From: a bacterium
GTDB taxonomy: Bacteria; Chloroflexota; Anaerolineae; Caldilineales; Caldilineaceae
Length of the DNA stretch: 64,000 nucleotides
Assembly (NCBI GenBank): GCA_016124945.1
Contig: WGMT01000048.1
Coordinates: 193,501-257,500, forward strand
Reading direction: 5' to 3'
Below the pieces are notes generated by a model. The model was not told where the DNA came from. It did no database searches and worked only from the letters and a program-made list of their open reading frames with translations. The position numbers and the translations under genes were made by a program. Shown piece after piece: positions 8,686-17,818 of this stretch. The first letter of the stretch is position 1. Every line of letters begins with the position of its first letter.

Positions 8686-10011
8686 ATGAACCATTACATG
8701 CTACGCGCCTTCGTCACTTTGTTGGCCGGTATTCTGTTGATCGGGGCATTCACGCCTGCTGTCGCCGCTGCCGGCACTTATTACGTTTCGCCCAACGGAA
8801 ACGACGCCAATCCTGGCACCGAAGCGCAGCCCTGGCGAAGCGCCGCCAAAGCAGCCGAAAGCGCCCAAGCCGGTGACACCGTCTACTTTATGGAAGGCGT
8901 CTACCCAGGGATGTTACGTCCTCGCCACTCGGGGACGCCGGGCAACCCGATTACATTTACCGCGTATCCAGGGCAGACGGCCACCATCGACGGCGGCAAG
9001 ACGTCTAGAGGTCCTTTCGGCGGGGTGGTGGACATTCACGGCAAGAGCCACATTGTGGTGTCGAACCTGCGCATTGTGAATGGTGAACATTTTGGCATCC
9101 GTGTCAGTGAATCCGAAGATATCCTGCTTCAGAACAATGTGACAGATTTCACCTTCGCCTCGGGCATCTACCTGTCGAGCAGCCGCCAGGTGATCGTAGA
9201 CGGCAACGAAGTGCGTCGCGCCTGTCATGGTGTGGGCGGTCGACCGCCACAAGAACACATCACTGTGCGCAACGGCATGGATGGTTTCGAGATCCGCAAT
9301 AACCGGGTCCACATGCTGCATAACGGCGAAGGCAAAGAGGGGATCAACATCAAAGAAGGGGCGCGTAACGGCAAGGTTTACAACAACATTGTCGAGGGGA
9401 TGAGCCGCACCGGGCTCTATGTCGACGCGTACGACGCCTACGTAGACAACATTGAGATTTACGGCAATGTTGTCACCAACTCACTGCACGGTATCGTGGT
9501 GGCCTCTGAGCGGCGGGGCACGGTGAGCAACATCTCCATCTACAACAATCTCTTTTACAACAACAATTACCACGGCGTCTGGGTCACCCACTATCTCGAT
9601 GGTGGCCCGATGAGCAACATTCAGATTGTCAACAATACGATCTACAACAACGTCCAGCGCGGGATCGTGGTGACCAATCCTGAAGCTACCGATGTGTTGG
9701 TGCGCAACAACATCGTCCTCAACAACGGCCAAAGCCAGATCTACATCGATTCCGAGATTCCTCCGGTAACGGTGGACCACAATTTAACCGAAGGTGACGG
9801 CACATTCTTGAATCCACAGCAGGGTGATTTCCGGCTGCAACCGGCGTCACCTGCTGTGGACGCCGGCACCAACAGCGACGCCCCTGCCGTCGATTTCGCA
9901 GGGAATGGCCGTCCTCACGGGCGGGCGCATGATCAAGGCGCGTTTGAATTGACGGGTAGCGAAGCTATGGTGCCCGTGGCGGAACTGTTCTTGCCGATGG
10001 TGCAGAGGTAA
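8686..10011 (+). CDS. Secreted right-handed beta-helix protein
   Basis: Protein of 441 aa with a signal peptide (about 1-28, ending near AVAAAG). A DUF1565-type opening (YYVSPNGNDANPGT) follows, then a right-handed parallel beta-helix (about 60-375) rich in NN-type turns (NNIVLNN, YNNNYH), as in NosD, pectate lyase and alginate epimerase folds. Such proteins bind, cleave or epimerise acidic polysaccharides; catalytic residues cannot be assigned here. The C-terminus ends in ELFLPMVQR, a tail shared with other secreted proteins in the window. The ribosome site is aagga 6-7 bases before the ATG. Confidence 0.85.
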   Translation: MNHYMLRAFVTLLAGILLIGAFTPAVAAAGTYYVSPNGNDANPGTEAQPWRSAAKAAESAQAGDTVYFMEGVYPGMLRPRHSGTPGNPITFTAYPGQTATIDGGKTSRGPFGGVVDIHGKSHIVVSNLRIVNGEHFGIRVSESEDILLQNNVTDFTFASGIYLSSSRQVIVDGNEVRRACHGVGGRPPQEHITVRNGMDGFEIRNNRVHMLHNGEGKEGINIKEGARNGKVYNNIVEGMSRTGLYVDAYDAYVDNIEIYGNVVTNSLHGIVVASERRGTVSNISIYNNLFYNNNYHGVWVTHYLDGGPMSNIQIVNNTIYNNVQRGIVVTNPEATDVLVRNNIVLNNGQSQIYIDSEIPPVTVDHNLTEGDGTFLNPQQGDFRLQPASPAVDAGTNSDAPAVDFAGNGRPHGRAHDQGAFELTGSEAMVPVAELFLPMVQR

Positions 10012-10099
10012 GAGTAATGAGTAACGAGTAAGGACGTGTTGACCCAAAGATGCCTAAGCCGACTCACAGGCTCAACGTGTCCTTACTCGTTACTCATTA
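10012..10099. terminator. Bidirectional palindrome made of heptamers between convergent genes
   Basis: Arms at 10015-10042 and 10072-10099 (28 bases, about three mismatches) are built from GAGTAAY heptamers. The stop codon of the leftward gene lies in the right arm. It may terminate transcription from both sides. Confidence 0.6.
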
Positions 10100-11730
10100 T
10101 TTCTTACATTCGGTAGATACAACGTCGGCCCATCTAGCGGGATAACGGAAACTTCACCGCTGCCGGTGGTGCTGAGGTAGTCGGTGCCGTTGTTGAAAAT
10201 GGCGGTTTGGCGGGGAGCGCTGTCGTTGAAGAGAAGAACACTCTGTGCTTCGGCGGCGATGGCGCGGAAGGTCACCGTCGCTAAGACAAAGTCTTGGCTG
10301 GGGGGGGGGCTGCCGGAATATGCCGCCACAAAATTGATGTGGCCGACCTGGTTGTCGAAACTGTTCACCTCTAGTTCGGGCAGGGTGGCGCCCGCCGTCA
10401 CGTCCACGACTTCGATGACGGATGCATCGAAATTTAAGTAGCCGGCAACACGATCTACGGGCAAGCCCTGGGCCTGTACTTGAATCGTCATACTAAAAGT
10501 TTCACCCAAGGCAATGGTGCTGGCAGCAGGGTCGACGCCCAAAGAGACATTGTCGGGTGCGGAAACGGTGATGGATATCGGTGACGACTGAGTTGTGGCG
10601 CCGTCGTCATCGGTTGCACGTGCTGTTAAAACGTGCGTACCTTCCGCCGCATTGAGCCAGTTCCACTGCCACGGTGCCGTGGAGACGGCGCCAAGCAGTT
10701 GATTTCCTGCATAAAAGGCCACTTCGGTCACACTACCGTCGTTATCCGTAGCCGTGGCAACAATTGGGATCTCAGCGCCAAGGTTGAAGACAGCAGCAAC
10801 TGCGGGCTGTTCAATCGATACACTGGGCGCACTGTTGCCGCCGTCCAGTGATGTGTTCACTCGTTCGTGACTGACAATTTCGCCTGTTTCCGGCTTTGCT
10901 GTGATGGTCTCAGTGGTCAGTGTATTGCTTTCGTAGTCGCGGATCTCCCAGATCACCTTCGCGATGCCGTCGGGGTAGGGTGTCGGGTAGTCAATCCAGG
11001 CATTGTGGAAGACACGGCGCACATTGCGCACCCGTGTCCCATCGCGGAGGATGTCGAGATCGCTGGGTGCTTTGTTACGCAGCAAGTAGACGGGCGAATC
11101 GACATGGCGACGCACTTCGATCTCACCGGCAGCCGTGACACGTTCTTCCCACATCAAGTCACAGTTGCGGTCAACGTGTTGCATCCACTGGTTAATGGCG
11201 GGATTACGAACTCCTTCTGTGCAGGTCGGTGCTGAATCCCAGGCGTACCATGTTTTGCCTGTGTCGATGTGGCCAGCAGGCGTGGGGTAGAAATGACCGT
11301 TGATGTCGCCCTGGTATTGTCGATCGGCTTCACCCCAGTAGGAGATGACATTGATATGGGGCGGGGCGTCGTTTGAGCCTTTGGGCGCGTTGGTGGCGAC
11401 GTTGTAGAGCTTGATCCAGGCGTCGCCGCCGTGTTGGGCATCGATGATGTCGCTCATGTCCATGAGCTTGAACGCTTCACGCATGCCAAACTGGAAGGTA
11501 TCAACAGCGGCCAGTTGTTCGTCTGACCACCTGTCGATGTACCAACCGTCACGACGTTCGTAGAGATTCCATATGTAGCTGACCGATAGATTGGGTTCTT
11601 CGAGCCAGCTATCGATGATGAATGGCGCTTCCGCCCATAGACGTGTCTGCCCAAGGGCTGTCCAGATGGCAGTAATCATGCCCAGCGCCAAAATTAAGTT
11701 TGCCGTAGTTTTCCTGAGATTGCGAATCAA
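10090..11730 (-). CDS. Secreted protein with Ig-like and cohesin-like domains
   Basis: Protein of 546 aa with a signal peptide (about 1-34) and a unique N-terminal region of about 270 residues rich in Trp and Tyr. A bacterial Ig-like domain follows (about 300-392, PSVSIEQPAVAAVFNLGAEI onwards), then a cohesin-like beta domain (about 395-530). The C-terminal tail is TLYLPNVRNNE. The N-terminal region (WIDYPTPYPDG, TGKTWYAWDSAPTC) is not recognised and could be a ligand- or glycan-binding module. A run of ten C bases on the coding strand (10300-10309) encodes PPP inside the cohesin domain. The gene lies among nucleotide-sugar genes, suggesting a cell-surface protein that works with the glycan. 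Confidence 0.75.
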   Translation of the reverse strand: MIRNLRKTTANLILALGMITAIWTALGQTRLWAEAPFIIDSWLEEPNLSVSYIWNLYERRDGWYIDRWSDEQLAAVDTFQFGMREAFKLMDMSDIIDAQHGGDAWIKLYNVATNAPKGSNDAPPHINVISYWGEADRQYQGDINGHFYPTPAGHIDTGKTWYAWDSAPTCTEGVRNPAINQWMQHVDRNCDLMWEERVTAAGEIEVRRHVDSPVYLLRNKAPSDLDILRDGTRVRNVRRVFHNAWIDYPTPYPDGIAKVIWEIRDYESNTLTTETITAKPETGEIVSHERVNTSLDGGNSAPSVSIEQPAVAAVFNLGAEIPIVATATDNDGSVTEVAFYAGNQLLGAVSTAPWQWNWLNAAEGTHVLTARATDDDGATTQSSPISITVSAPDNVSLGVDPAASTIALGETFSMTIQVQAQGLPVDRVAGYLNFDASVIEVVDVTAGATLPELEVNSFDNQVGHINFVAAYSGSPPPSQDFVLATVTFRAIAAEAQSVLLFNDSAPRQTAIFNNGTDYLSTTGSGEVSVIPLDGPTLYLPNVRNNE

Positions 11731-11940
11731 GATGTCACCTTCACCTGTCTACAATACTCGCATTTGTTGGGGGATGAAACTTGCCCCGTATCTGCTGAGA
11801 TCTTCGCACAATATACGGTATTTCTGTACGGAACTTCAATACTGGTTTCTAGAGATTTGCCTAGTCCATTGGTAGCATGATAGGTGAAAAGCGTGTTTTG
11901 GGTAAGTTTTCTTACAGAGTCAGACAACCGTAGGGTGGCG

Positions 11941-11990
11941 GGTGGCAGATAGCAGGTGGCAGATAGCAGATAGCAGGTGGCAGGTAGAGG
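11941..11990. repeat. GCAGRTR heptamer tandem repeat
   Basis: Successive units gcagata, gcaggtg, gcagata, gcagata, gcaggtg, gcaggta. The same heptamer, on the other strand, occurs at 15381-15413, where it encodes the C-terminus of another gene. Confidence 0.8.
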
Positions 11991-12030
11991 GGGAGTGTAT
12001 GCTCTGTCTTTTGTTTCATGCGTTAACCGA

Positions 12031-12081
12031 AAAACAAGTTGCAGGTGAGCCGGTAGGGATCGATCACCTGCAACTTGTTTT
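12031..12081 (-). terminator. Strong hairpin terminator
   Basis: Perfect 18-base arms (12031-12048 and 12064-12081) with a 15-base loop. On the minus strand the stem ends in cttgttttt, giving a U-tract suited to ending the SdrD_B protein transcript. It may act in both directions. Confidence 0.7.
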
Positions 12082-12101
12082 CATTCGGCAAACCCGCTGC
12101 A

Positions 12102-12159
12102 ACGAGGGCGTGCTCACTCCGCGGACATTCGAGTGTTGGTCGCTTAACTTAATGACATT
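12102..12159. repeat. 58-base dispersed repeat, copy B
   Basis: Matches 6504-6561 at 52 of 58 positions by eye. It starts acgagggcgtgctcact and ends with the cgcttaacttaa core. It lies next to GTAGTGC heptamers (12161-12186) that adjoin the stop of the following leftward gene. Confidence 0.8.
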
Positions 12160-12182
12160 ACCTACGCACTACGCACTACGCA

Positions 12183-14306
12183 CTACTCCTTCAACACCTC
12201 AGGCAAGTAGATCGTACTAACCTGGATCAGGCCCGCGTCTACGTCTTCTTTGCTTTCGCCGGTTTCAAGTTCCACGATACCGGTGCGGCCTGTTTCTGGA
12301 TTGGCATCACTGTCGGTCGCTTCGCTGTCACCTGCGTTTTGGGCTGTGAATACGTAGCCTTCAGGTGATGTGAATTCCACGTGGTAATCGCCTGCCGGTA
12401 TGCCTTGGAAGCGGTAGGAGCCGTCGCCCATCGTTGTGGTTGTGCTCAGGATCTGCGCAGAACGGACTTCGACACGTTCGCTTAGGGTAACGGTAACGCC
12501 TTCGATGCCGACCTCGCTCGGTTCGCCGTCATTCTGGATGCCGTCGGCGTTGAGATCGTTCCACACGTAGCCACCGATGCTGCCGGTGGTGATCTCGCTG
12601 ATCAGACCGGCATCCCATCTCTGGTCGATGACACCGTCGGCCAGGGTGAAGGTGATGGTACGCCCGAAGTCAAGGGCGGTAGGATCGGGTTCAAAGTCGC
12701 TGTCTATGGTGTCGTCGTCGCCCACGTCTTTGGGGGTGAAGCGATAGAACGGTGGCAGTGTGGCACCCAGTGCATAGTCACCGGGCTGGAGATTGTTAAA
12801 GAGGTACGCGCCGCTGTTTGCTGTTTGTATCGTGGTGACGACACTGCCGCTGCTGTCGTAGAGCGTCACGCTGACGCCGTCTATGCCGGCGCCGCTTTCC
12901 GCCGGGTCGTCGAGGCCGTTTCCGTTGCGGTCGTTCCACACGCGCCCGCCTACAGCCGAGCCGGCAAAGGCAATGTAGTAGGTAACGTCCTCCTGCGTGT
13001 ATGGATTGCCCAGCGTGTCCGTTGCGGTGACAGTTGCCGCCAGGCGACGTAACCCTTGCTGCGCCGTTTCGGTGCGCTGGCAGGTTTCGCTTTGGCCGAT
13101 GGGCAGGTTAATCTCTTGGCAGACGGTGATGTCGTCGCTGGTGTCATCGGGCGTGCCGTTGTCGTCTACGACGGTGACGCCGGAGAGCGCAAACGCGCCT
13201 GTGTTGCGGATCAAGTAGGTGCGCGTCACCGTTTCACCTGCGCGGACGGTGATGGCTTCTTCCACTCTATCTGCGTCCACGTTGTTGACATAGCTTTCAA
13301 AGACAAGGAAGCCGGAAGTGCCCAGGCAGTCGAGCGCTTCAATGTCGATCAGTCGTTCGTTGAATTCACCGACTAAATTGGCGACACCGGTGGTTTTGTC
13401 AATCCGCCAGAGTAGATTGACATCAGGGCCGGGCACATTCTGCGAATCTACAAAGTAGCCGGTGGTGCCGTAGAGTTGGCCGTCACTACCAAAGCCTAAC
13501 CCTTCAATTTCTTTCAACGGCGCGCCAGTCGTTGCACGGGTAAATTGCCCGATCTGCGTTACCGAACCGTCGATAGGATCGATGATGGCCAGATTTGCCA
13601 GACTCCGCAGACCGGTAACAATTGCGTACATGCTCCCATCGACTGGATCGATGGCGATATCATCAATATCGTGTACGATTGAGCCTGATTGAATCACCAG
13701 GTAATCTGCCGGCAGGCCGGGGTTGTTGGGATCCTCGAATTCACCGGGTATAAAGCCACCGGTGACCAGATCGATCTTGAAGAGGACATCCAACGCACCT
13801 GGATTGACATTGACACCCCACAACTCGCCGGTGAGCGGGTTGAAGCTAAGGCCATCGACATCGTTGAAGGTCTGTGTACCCGAAGTGCCAAACGTTTCTG
13901 GGTAACCGCTGAATGTTGCAGATGTCAAATCGAGAATGCCAAGCCGGTTGGCGTTGGCGGCGTAGAGTGTGGTGCTGTTGGGTCTAAAGGCAATTGCTTC
14001 GATCTGGGTTGTGTTGAGATTCGGAATCCGGCCGCCTACAGGTTCGGTTTCACCTGTTTGCAGGCGTAAGAAGGCCAGGGTGTCGGCGCCATCCGAAATC
14101 TCCCCCTGATCGTTGATATACCCATCGGCGACGACGAAGCACTGGCTGGTTGTCACCGGATCTGTTTGCGCCGTGAGGGGAGCAGCCGATCCTGCTGTAC
14201 TAAGCAAAAAGGCTGCCAGGAACAGCAGGCGAAAGGCGTGAATCCATCGACGGGGCGATGTTGTGGATGCTGTGGGTACTGTGGGTGCTGTGGAATAGGG
14301 GGACAT
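12183..14306 (-). CDS. Secreted SdrD_B-like repeat protein with propeller-like N-terminus
   Basis: Protein of 707 aa with a signal peptide (about 15-47). Residues 50-340 resemble repeating propeller blades (IEAIAFRPNSTTLYAAN, VDGLSFNPLTGELWGV, IDDIAIDPVDGSMYAI), as in SMP-30/DUF4394-type folds. A DUF11-like region follows (about 350-450), then two SdrD_B modules starting GGRVWNDRNGNGLDD and GGYVWNDLNADGIQN. The D-x-N-x-D loops probably bind calcium. The C-terminus is TIYLPEVLKE. The start ATG has GAGGAG 10 bases upstream. Probably a surface adhesin or structural protein. The stop codon adjoins a GTAGTGC heptamer array. Confidence 0.8.
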   Translation of the reverse strand: MSPYSTAPTVPTASTTSPRRWIHAFRLLFLAAFLLSTAGSAAPLTAQTDPVTTSQCFVVADGYINDQGEISDGADTLAFLRLQTGETEPVGGRIPNLNTTQIEAIAFRPNSTTLYAANANRLGILDLTSATFSGYPETFGTSGTQTFNDVDGLSFNPLTGELWGVNVNPGALDVLFKIDLVTGGFIPGEFEDPNNPGLPADYLVIQSGSIVHDIDDIAIDPVDGSMYAIVTGLRSLANLAIIDPIDGSVTQIGQFTRATTGAPLKEIEGLGFGSDGQLYGTTGYFVDSQNVPGPDVNLLWRIDKTTGVANLVGEFNERLIDIEALDCLGTSGFLVFESYVNNVDADRVEEAITVRAGETVTRTYLIRNTGAFALSGVTVVDDNGTPDDTSDDITVCQEINLPIGQSETCQRTETAQQGLRRLAATVTATDTLGNPYTQEDVTYYIAFAGSAVGGRVWNDRNGNGLDDPAESGAGIDGVSVTLYDSSGSVVTTIQTANSGAYLFNNLQPGDYALGATLPPFYRFTPKDVGDDDTIDSDFEPDPTALDFGRTITFTLADGVIDQRWDAGLISEITTGSIGGYVWNDLNADGIQNDGEPSEVGIEGVTVTLSERVEVRSAQILSTTTTMGDGSYRFQGIPAGDYHVEFTSPEGYVFTAQNAGDSEATDSDANPETGRTGIVELETGESKEDVDAGLIQVSTIYLPEVLKE

Positions 14307-14479
14307 GTGATAAACACTCCTCGTACTTGGCGTCTATCGGTAAATTACATTGCACAGCCGTAAGTCTGCTCTAGGTGGGTCTGTTTCGTCGGGTTGCGGT
14401 GAATTTACAGATAGATTTTTGATGGAAATGCCATGACGTCACCAGTGTGGGTGTGCGCGCTCCGGATCTACTTGATTGG

Positions 14480-15259
14480 TTACTCGCTCCAGGTTTTCCA
14501 GGGTGCGGCGTTGTTCTGCCAAAGCGATTCTAGCTTGTTTCTGTCGCGTAGGGTATCCATTGGGTGCCAGAAGCCGGCGTGGCGGTAGGCGGCCAGTTTG
14601 CCTTCCTGGGCCAGTCGTTCAAGTGGTTCCCGTTCCCAGGTGGTCTGGTCGCCGTCGATGTAGTCGAGCACTTTAGGTTCGAGCACGAAGAAGCCGCCGT
14701 TGATCGATGCGCCGTCTCCTTTGGGTTTTTCGCGGAAGCTTTGGATCTTCGATTCGCCCTGGTGCAGACTGAAGGCGCCGAAACGGCCTTCCGGCTGCAC
14801 GGCGGTGAGGGTTGCCAGCACCTGTTGGCTGCGATGAAACTCAATCAGTGCACGAATGTCGACATCGGCGACGCCGTCACCGTAGGTGAAGCAGAAGGTT
14901 TCATCGTCTAGATACTTGTGTACACGCTTGAGCCGTCCACCGGTCATCGTGTTGGGGCCGGTGTCAACCAAGGTGACGCACCACGGCTCCACACGAGCGT
15001 GGTGCACTTCCATTTTGTTGTTTGTCATGTTGAAGGTGACGTCGCTCATGTGGAGGAAGTACGACGCAAAGTATTCCTTAATCACATGCGCTTTGTAGCC
15101 ACAACAGATCACAAAATCGTTGATGCCGTAGCTTGAATAGATTTTCATAATGTGCCACAGGATGGGATACCCGCCGATCTCTACCATCGGCTTAGGGCGT
15201 ACACCTGTTTCTTCGCTTAAACGCGTGCCAAACCCACCGGCAAGGATCACTGCTTTCAT
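14480..15259 (-). CDS. rfbF: Glucose-1-phosphate cytidylyltransferase
   Basis: Protein of 259 aa with the nucleotidyltransferase signature LAGGFGTRLSEETG (residues 6-19), RPKPMVEIGG, the active-site regions FCFTYGDGVADVD and REKPKGDGASINGGFFVL, and the C-terminal FWHPMDTLRDRNKLE, all typical of RfbF. It makes CDP-glucose from CTP and glucose-1-phosphate, the first step toward CDP-linked 3,6-dideoxy or branched sugars. The CDP-glucose 4,6-dehydratase expected next in the pathway is not in the window. AAGGAGG lies upstream of the ATG. The gene is flanked by secreted-protein genes rather than by the other sugar genes. Confidence 0.95.
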   Translation of the reverse strand: MKAVILAGGFGTRLSEETGVRPKPMVEIGGYPILWHIMKIYSSYGINDFVICCGYKAHVIKEYFASYFLHMSDVTFNMTNNKMEVHHARVEPWCVTLVDTGPNTMTGGRLKRVHKYLDDETFCFTYGDGVADVDIRALIEFHRSQQVLATLTAVQPEGRFGAFSLHQGESKIQSFREKPKGDGASINGGFFVLEPKVLDYIDGDQTTWEREPLERLAQEGKLAAYRHAGFWHPMDTLRDRNKLESLWQNNAAPWKTWSE

Positions 15260-15277
15260 GGTTTACCTCCTTAAATT

Positions 15278-15302
15278 GGGGGTGACTGGGTGACTGGGTG
15301 AT
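15278..15302. repeat. GGGTGAC heptamer tandem repeat
   Basis: Three near-perfect 7-base units (ggtgact, gggtgac, tgggtga in register) upstream of rfbF. Confidence 0.65.
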
Positions 15303-15380
15303 ACTGTTAGCGAATTGACTGTCATGAGGAACCGGTCTCGAAGCCGAAGTCCTGCGATTACCAACCGCAGCTACGACACA

Positions 15381-15413
15381 CTGCCATCTGCTACCTGCTA
15401 CCTGCTACCTGCT
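15381..15413. repeat. Heptamer repeat encoding the end of the GH84-like gene
   Basis: On the minus strand the units gcaggta, gcaggta, gcaggta, gcagatg encode the final residues QVAGSR and the TAG stop of the glycosidase gene. They belong to the same family as 11941-11990. Confidence 0.85.
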
Positions 15414-17790
15414 TCTTATAAACCCAATACGCGCCGCCTGCGATGGCGCCAACGGCGGCCACACTGCCGATGACGCGGGTGATTCTGGATTGTGTTATCG
15501 GCTGAAGCAGGGCGAGTGGGGACGTCGGCGCCGGCCCGAAGACGACAGCAGGCGGCACTGCGCCTTCGGGTGAAACAGCGAAGAAGGCGCTGGCGCTGCC
15601 CGGCGCAGCCACGCCTTGCTCAAAGACTCGGGCGCGCACCCGCACGTTGCTGCCGTTGAGCAGCGCGAATGGACGGGTATAGCGTGGCGATTCTGCTGTG
15701 GGAATGGCGCCGTCGATGGTGTAACGAATCTCGACGCCGTCGGCCTCTTCGGCCAGCACGCCATCCTCTGTGAGCAGCCCAATCGTCACTGCGAACGGTG
15801 GGGCGTAAATGCCGCTGTCTGGCAGAATCACCGGCGACGGGATACTCGAAACCTGGTCGGCGACGTCGTCGCGAGTCAGGTGTTGCGCTGCTGCCAGTTG
15901 ATACGAGGCATTGGCGTCGTATCGTTCAGGCGCCCAGGCATAGTCGGCGCCGGTGCGCCAGGTGATCAGGTATTCGTCTTCGAGCGTGGGGATGAGCGGC
16001 GCGAACGAGTAGCCGCGGATCAGCCCTTCGCCGAATTCCATAGGCCGCTCTAACGGCAGCACCGTCTCCGGCGCCGGATCGCGCTGGTAGAAGCTCGACC
16101 AGAAATTGTCCCAGATCATGTGAGGGCGATTGGTGAGTTCGATGGCGGCAGCCGCGCCTTTGGTGCGCTCAATGGCGCTGTAGATACCGATCTCGGCAGG
16201 TAGTTGACCCAACGCGCGCAGATACGCTTCGTCGGTGTCGCCACGGTGGCTGAGGGCATCGTAGGTCATGGGCACCATCATGAACGAAATGTCTGGGTGC
16301 CGTTCGAACAGGCGGCTATAGACTTGCTCGGTGAAGTAGACGTGCGCCGCGCCGACGTCGTTGTCGAAGAAATCGATGTCGTCGCCGTAGAGCACGTCTT
16401 GCCCAAAGTTGACCATGTCATCGAAGGAGAGGCCAAAGTGACGCACCCCCAGCGTGTAGAGATCGGCCATTTTATCCACCACCAGATCGATCTCCGCGTC
16501 GGATGAGTAGGTGGTGTAGCCGTCGGCATCGGGGCCACGTGGCGCAATGGCGATGTGCGGCGTGATGAAACGTTGCTGCGCTGCCCGGACAAAGTCGGCG
16601 ATGCGTGTTTTTTCGTCTTCGGTGAGCGGCTCGCGCCAGCGGAACCAGAACTTCTCGTTGAGGAAACTGCCCTGTACCCAGACAAAGTTCAGCTTGAACG
16701 ACGCCATACGGTCGAGCAGTTCGTTTTGCATGCGGAACCATTGGATGCCGACAGGGACGCCCCGCAACGCCAGGCTGGGACGATCGGCGATCTCGACGGC
16801 GGCCACGCTGCTGCGTTCAGGATCGATCAACTGTTTGAGTGTCTGCAAGGCGTAAAAGCGCGCCACTTCGCTGTTGCCGCCTAGCGCGATGTAGGTTTTG
16901 CGGCGCTCCTGCCAGGTGGCAAGGAAGTAGCCTTCGTTGCCCAGATCGCTCCAGGCAATGTTGCGAAAGCGATCGCCGAAGATGCGGGTTAACTGGGCGT
17001 TGTTGCTGTTTCCGGCGTAGATGATGGTGTCGTACAGGTCCACTGCGCCGCCGGTGGGCACGAAAACGTAGGCCAGATCCATCTGCTTGAGAACGGGCGT
17101 CAGGGCTTGCAGGATGCGTCGATCGCCGTCGTCGGCCACAATGCCCACACGGCGCAGCGGAAGTTCGTCGCCGTCGGCGTGCAGTTGCCACGGCTGCGGC
17201 AACACCACAGGCGCGCCCAAATCGATCTCCTCGACTGGAGGGATCGTCTGCGCCACGCGTACATCCACATCGTCTACCCAGGTGACGCCTGTGCTTTCGG
17301 TGATCTGAATCGAAAGACGCATGTAGTCGACGCCGGGCGGCACAATCACCGAACTCTCGATGCGCTTCCAATCGAAGGAGCCGTCCAATGCAATGAGATC
17401 CCAGTGACGGAGGCGTGTCTCTTTGTCTTCTGCGAAAGCCTGGAGTGTGACGCGCAATTTGAAGTAGGAGCCACTGCTGATTACGTTTTCGGCCTTGAGC
17501 CATGCCGAAACCTCAACGCGTGCGTGTGCAGGGGCCTGGAACCAGGACGATTGGATGCTCGATGTGCTGTTTTCGGCGGCGATGCGCATGGCGCGTTCGC
17601 CGCTGTGGACCTCGTCATCGGTCCAGGTGATGTCGCCGTAGAAGCCCCAAACGTCGACGGTATCGCCTTGTCCTTGTTCGAAGCCGGGGTTTTCAATCAG
17701 GTTTTCACTTTGGGCCAGGGTTCGGCCCGCTGGTGTCAGTGCGAGTGTAACGATCCAAAAGAGGATCGCAATCTGGGTGAGTCGGTTCAT
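15391..17790 (-). CDS. Secreted GH84-like beta-N-acetylglucosaminidase with membrane anchor
   Basis: Protein of 799 aa with a signal peptide (1-26) and a CBM4/9-like beta-sandwich (about 30-180). A GH20b-like alpha/beta domain (about 195-335) precedes a GH84-like TIM barrel (about 340-630), with the acidic pair D457/D458 in LSFDDM. A chitobiase-C-like beta domain (about 660-760, IRYTIDGAIPT) and a C-terminal transmembrane helix (about 772-792) with a basic tail complete it. GH84 enzymes remove N-acetylglucosamine by substrate-assisted catalysis using two adjacent acids. The usual RGFYG motif is altered (LRGVPVGIQW), so the exact substrate is uncertain. It is the last gene of a leftward polysaccharide operon, 28 bases after the methyltransferase gene. 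The final residues come from heptamer repeats. Confidence 0.78.
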   Translation of the reverse strand: MNRLTQIAILFWIVTLALTPAGRTLAQSENLIENPGFEQGQGDTVDVWGFYGDITWTDDEVHSGERAMRIAAENSTSSIQSSWFQAPAHARVEVSAWLKAENVISSGSYFKLRVTLQAFAEDKETRLRHWDLIALDGSFDWKRIESSVIVPPGVDYMRLSIQITESTGVTWVDDVDVRVAQTIPPVEEIDLGAPVVLPQPWQLHADGDELPLRRVGIVADDGDRRILQALTPVLKQMDLAYVFVPTGGAVDLYDTIIYAGNSNNAQLTRIFGDRFRNIAWSDLGNEGYFLATWQERRKTYIALGGNSEVARFYALQTLKQLIDPERSSVAAVEIADRPSLALRGVPVGIQWFRMQNELLDRMASFKLNFVWVQGSFLNEKFWFRWREPLTEDEKTRIADFVRAAQQRFITPHIAIAPRGPDADGYTTYSSDAEIDLVVDKMADLYTLGVRHFGLSFDDMVNFGQDVLYGDDIDFFDNDVGAAHVYFTEQVYSRLFERHPDISFMMVPMTYDALSHRGDTDEAYLRALGQLPAEIGIYSAIERTKGAAAAIELTNRPHMIWDNFWSSFYQRDPAPETVLPLERPMEFGEGLIRGYSFAPLIPTLEDEYLITWRTGADYAWAPERYDANASYQLAAAQHLTRDDVADQVSSIPSPVILPDSGIYAPPFAVTIGLLTEDGVLAEEADGVEIRYTIDGAIPTAESPRYTRPFALLNGSNVRVRARVFEQGVAAPGSASAFFAVSPEGAVPPAVVFGPAPTSPLALLQPITQSRITRVIGSVAAVGAIAGGAYWVYKKQVAGSR

Positions 17791-17818
17791 GGGCGGTTCA
17801 AGTTCTCGGAATAATGGA

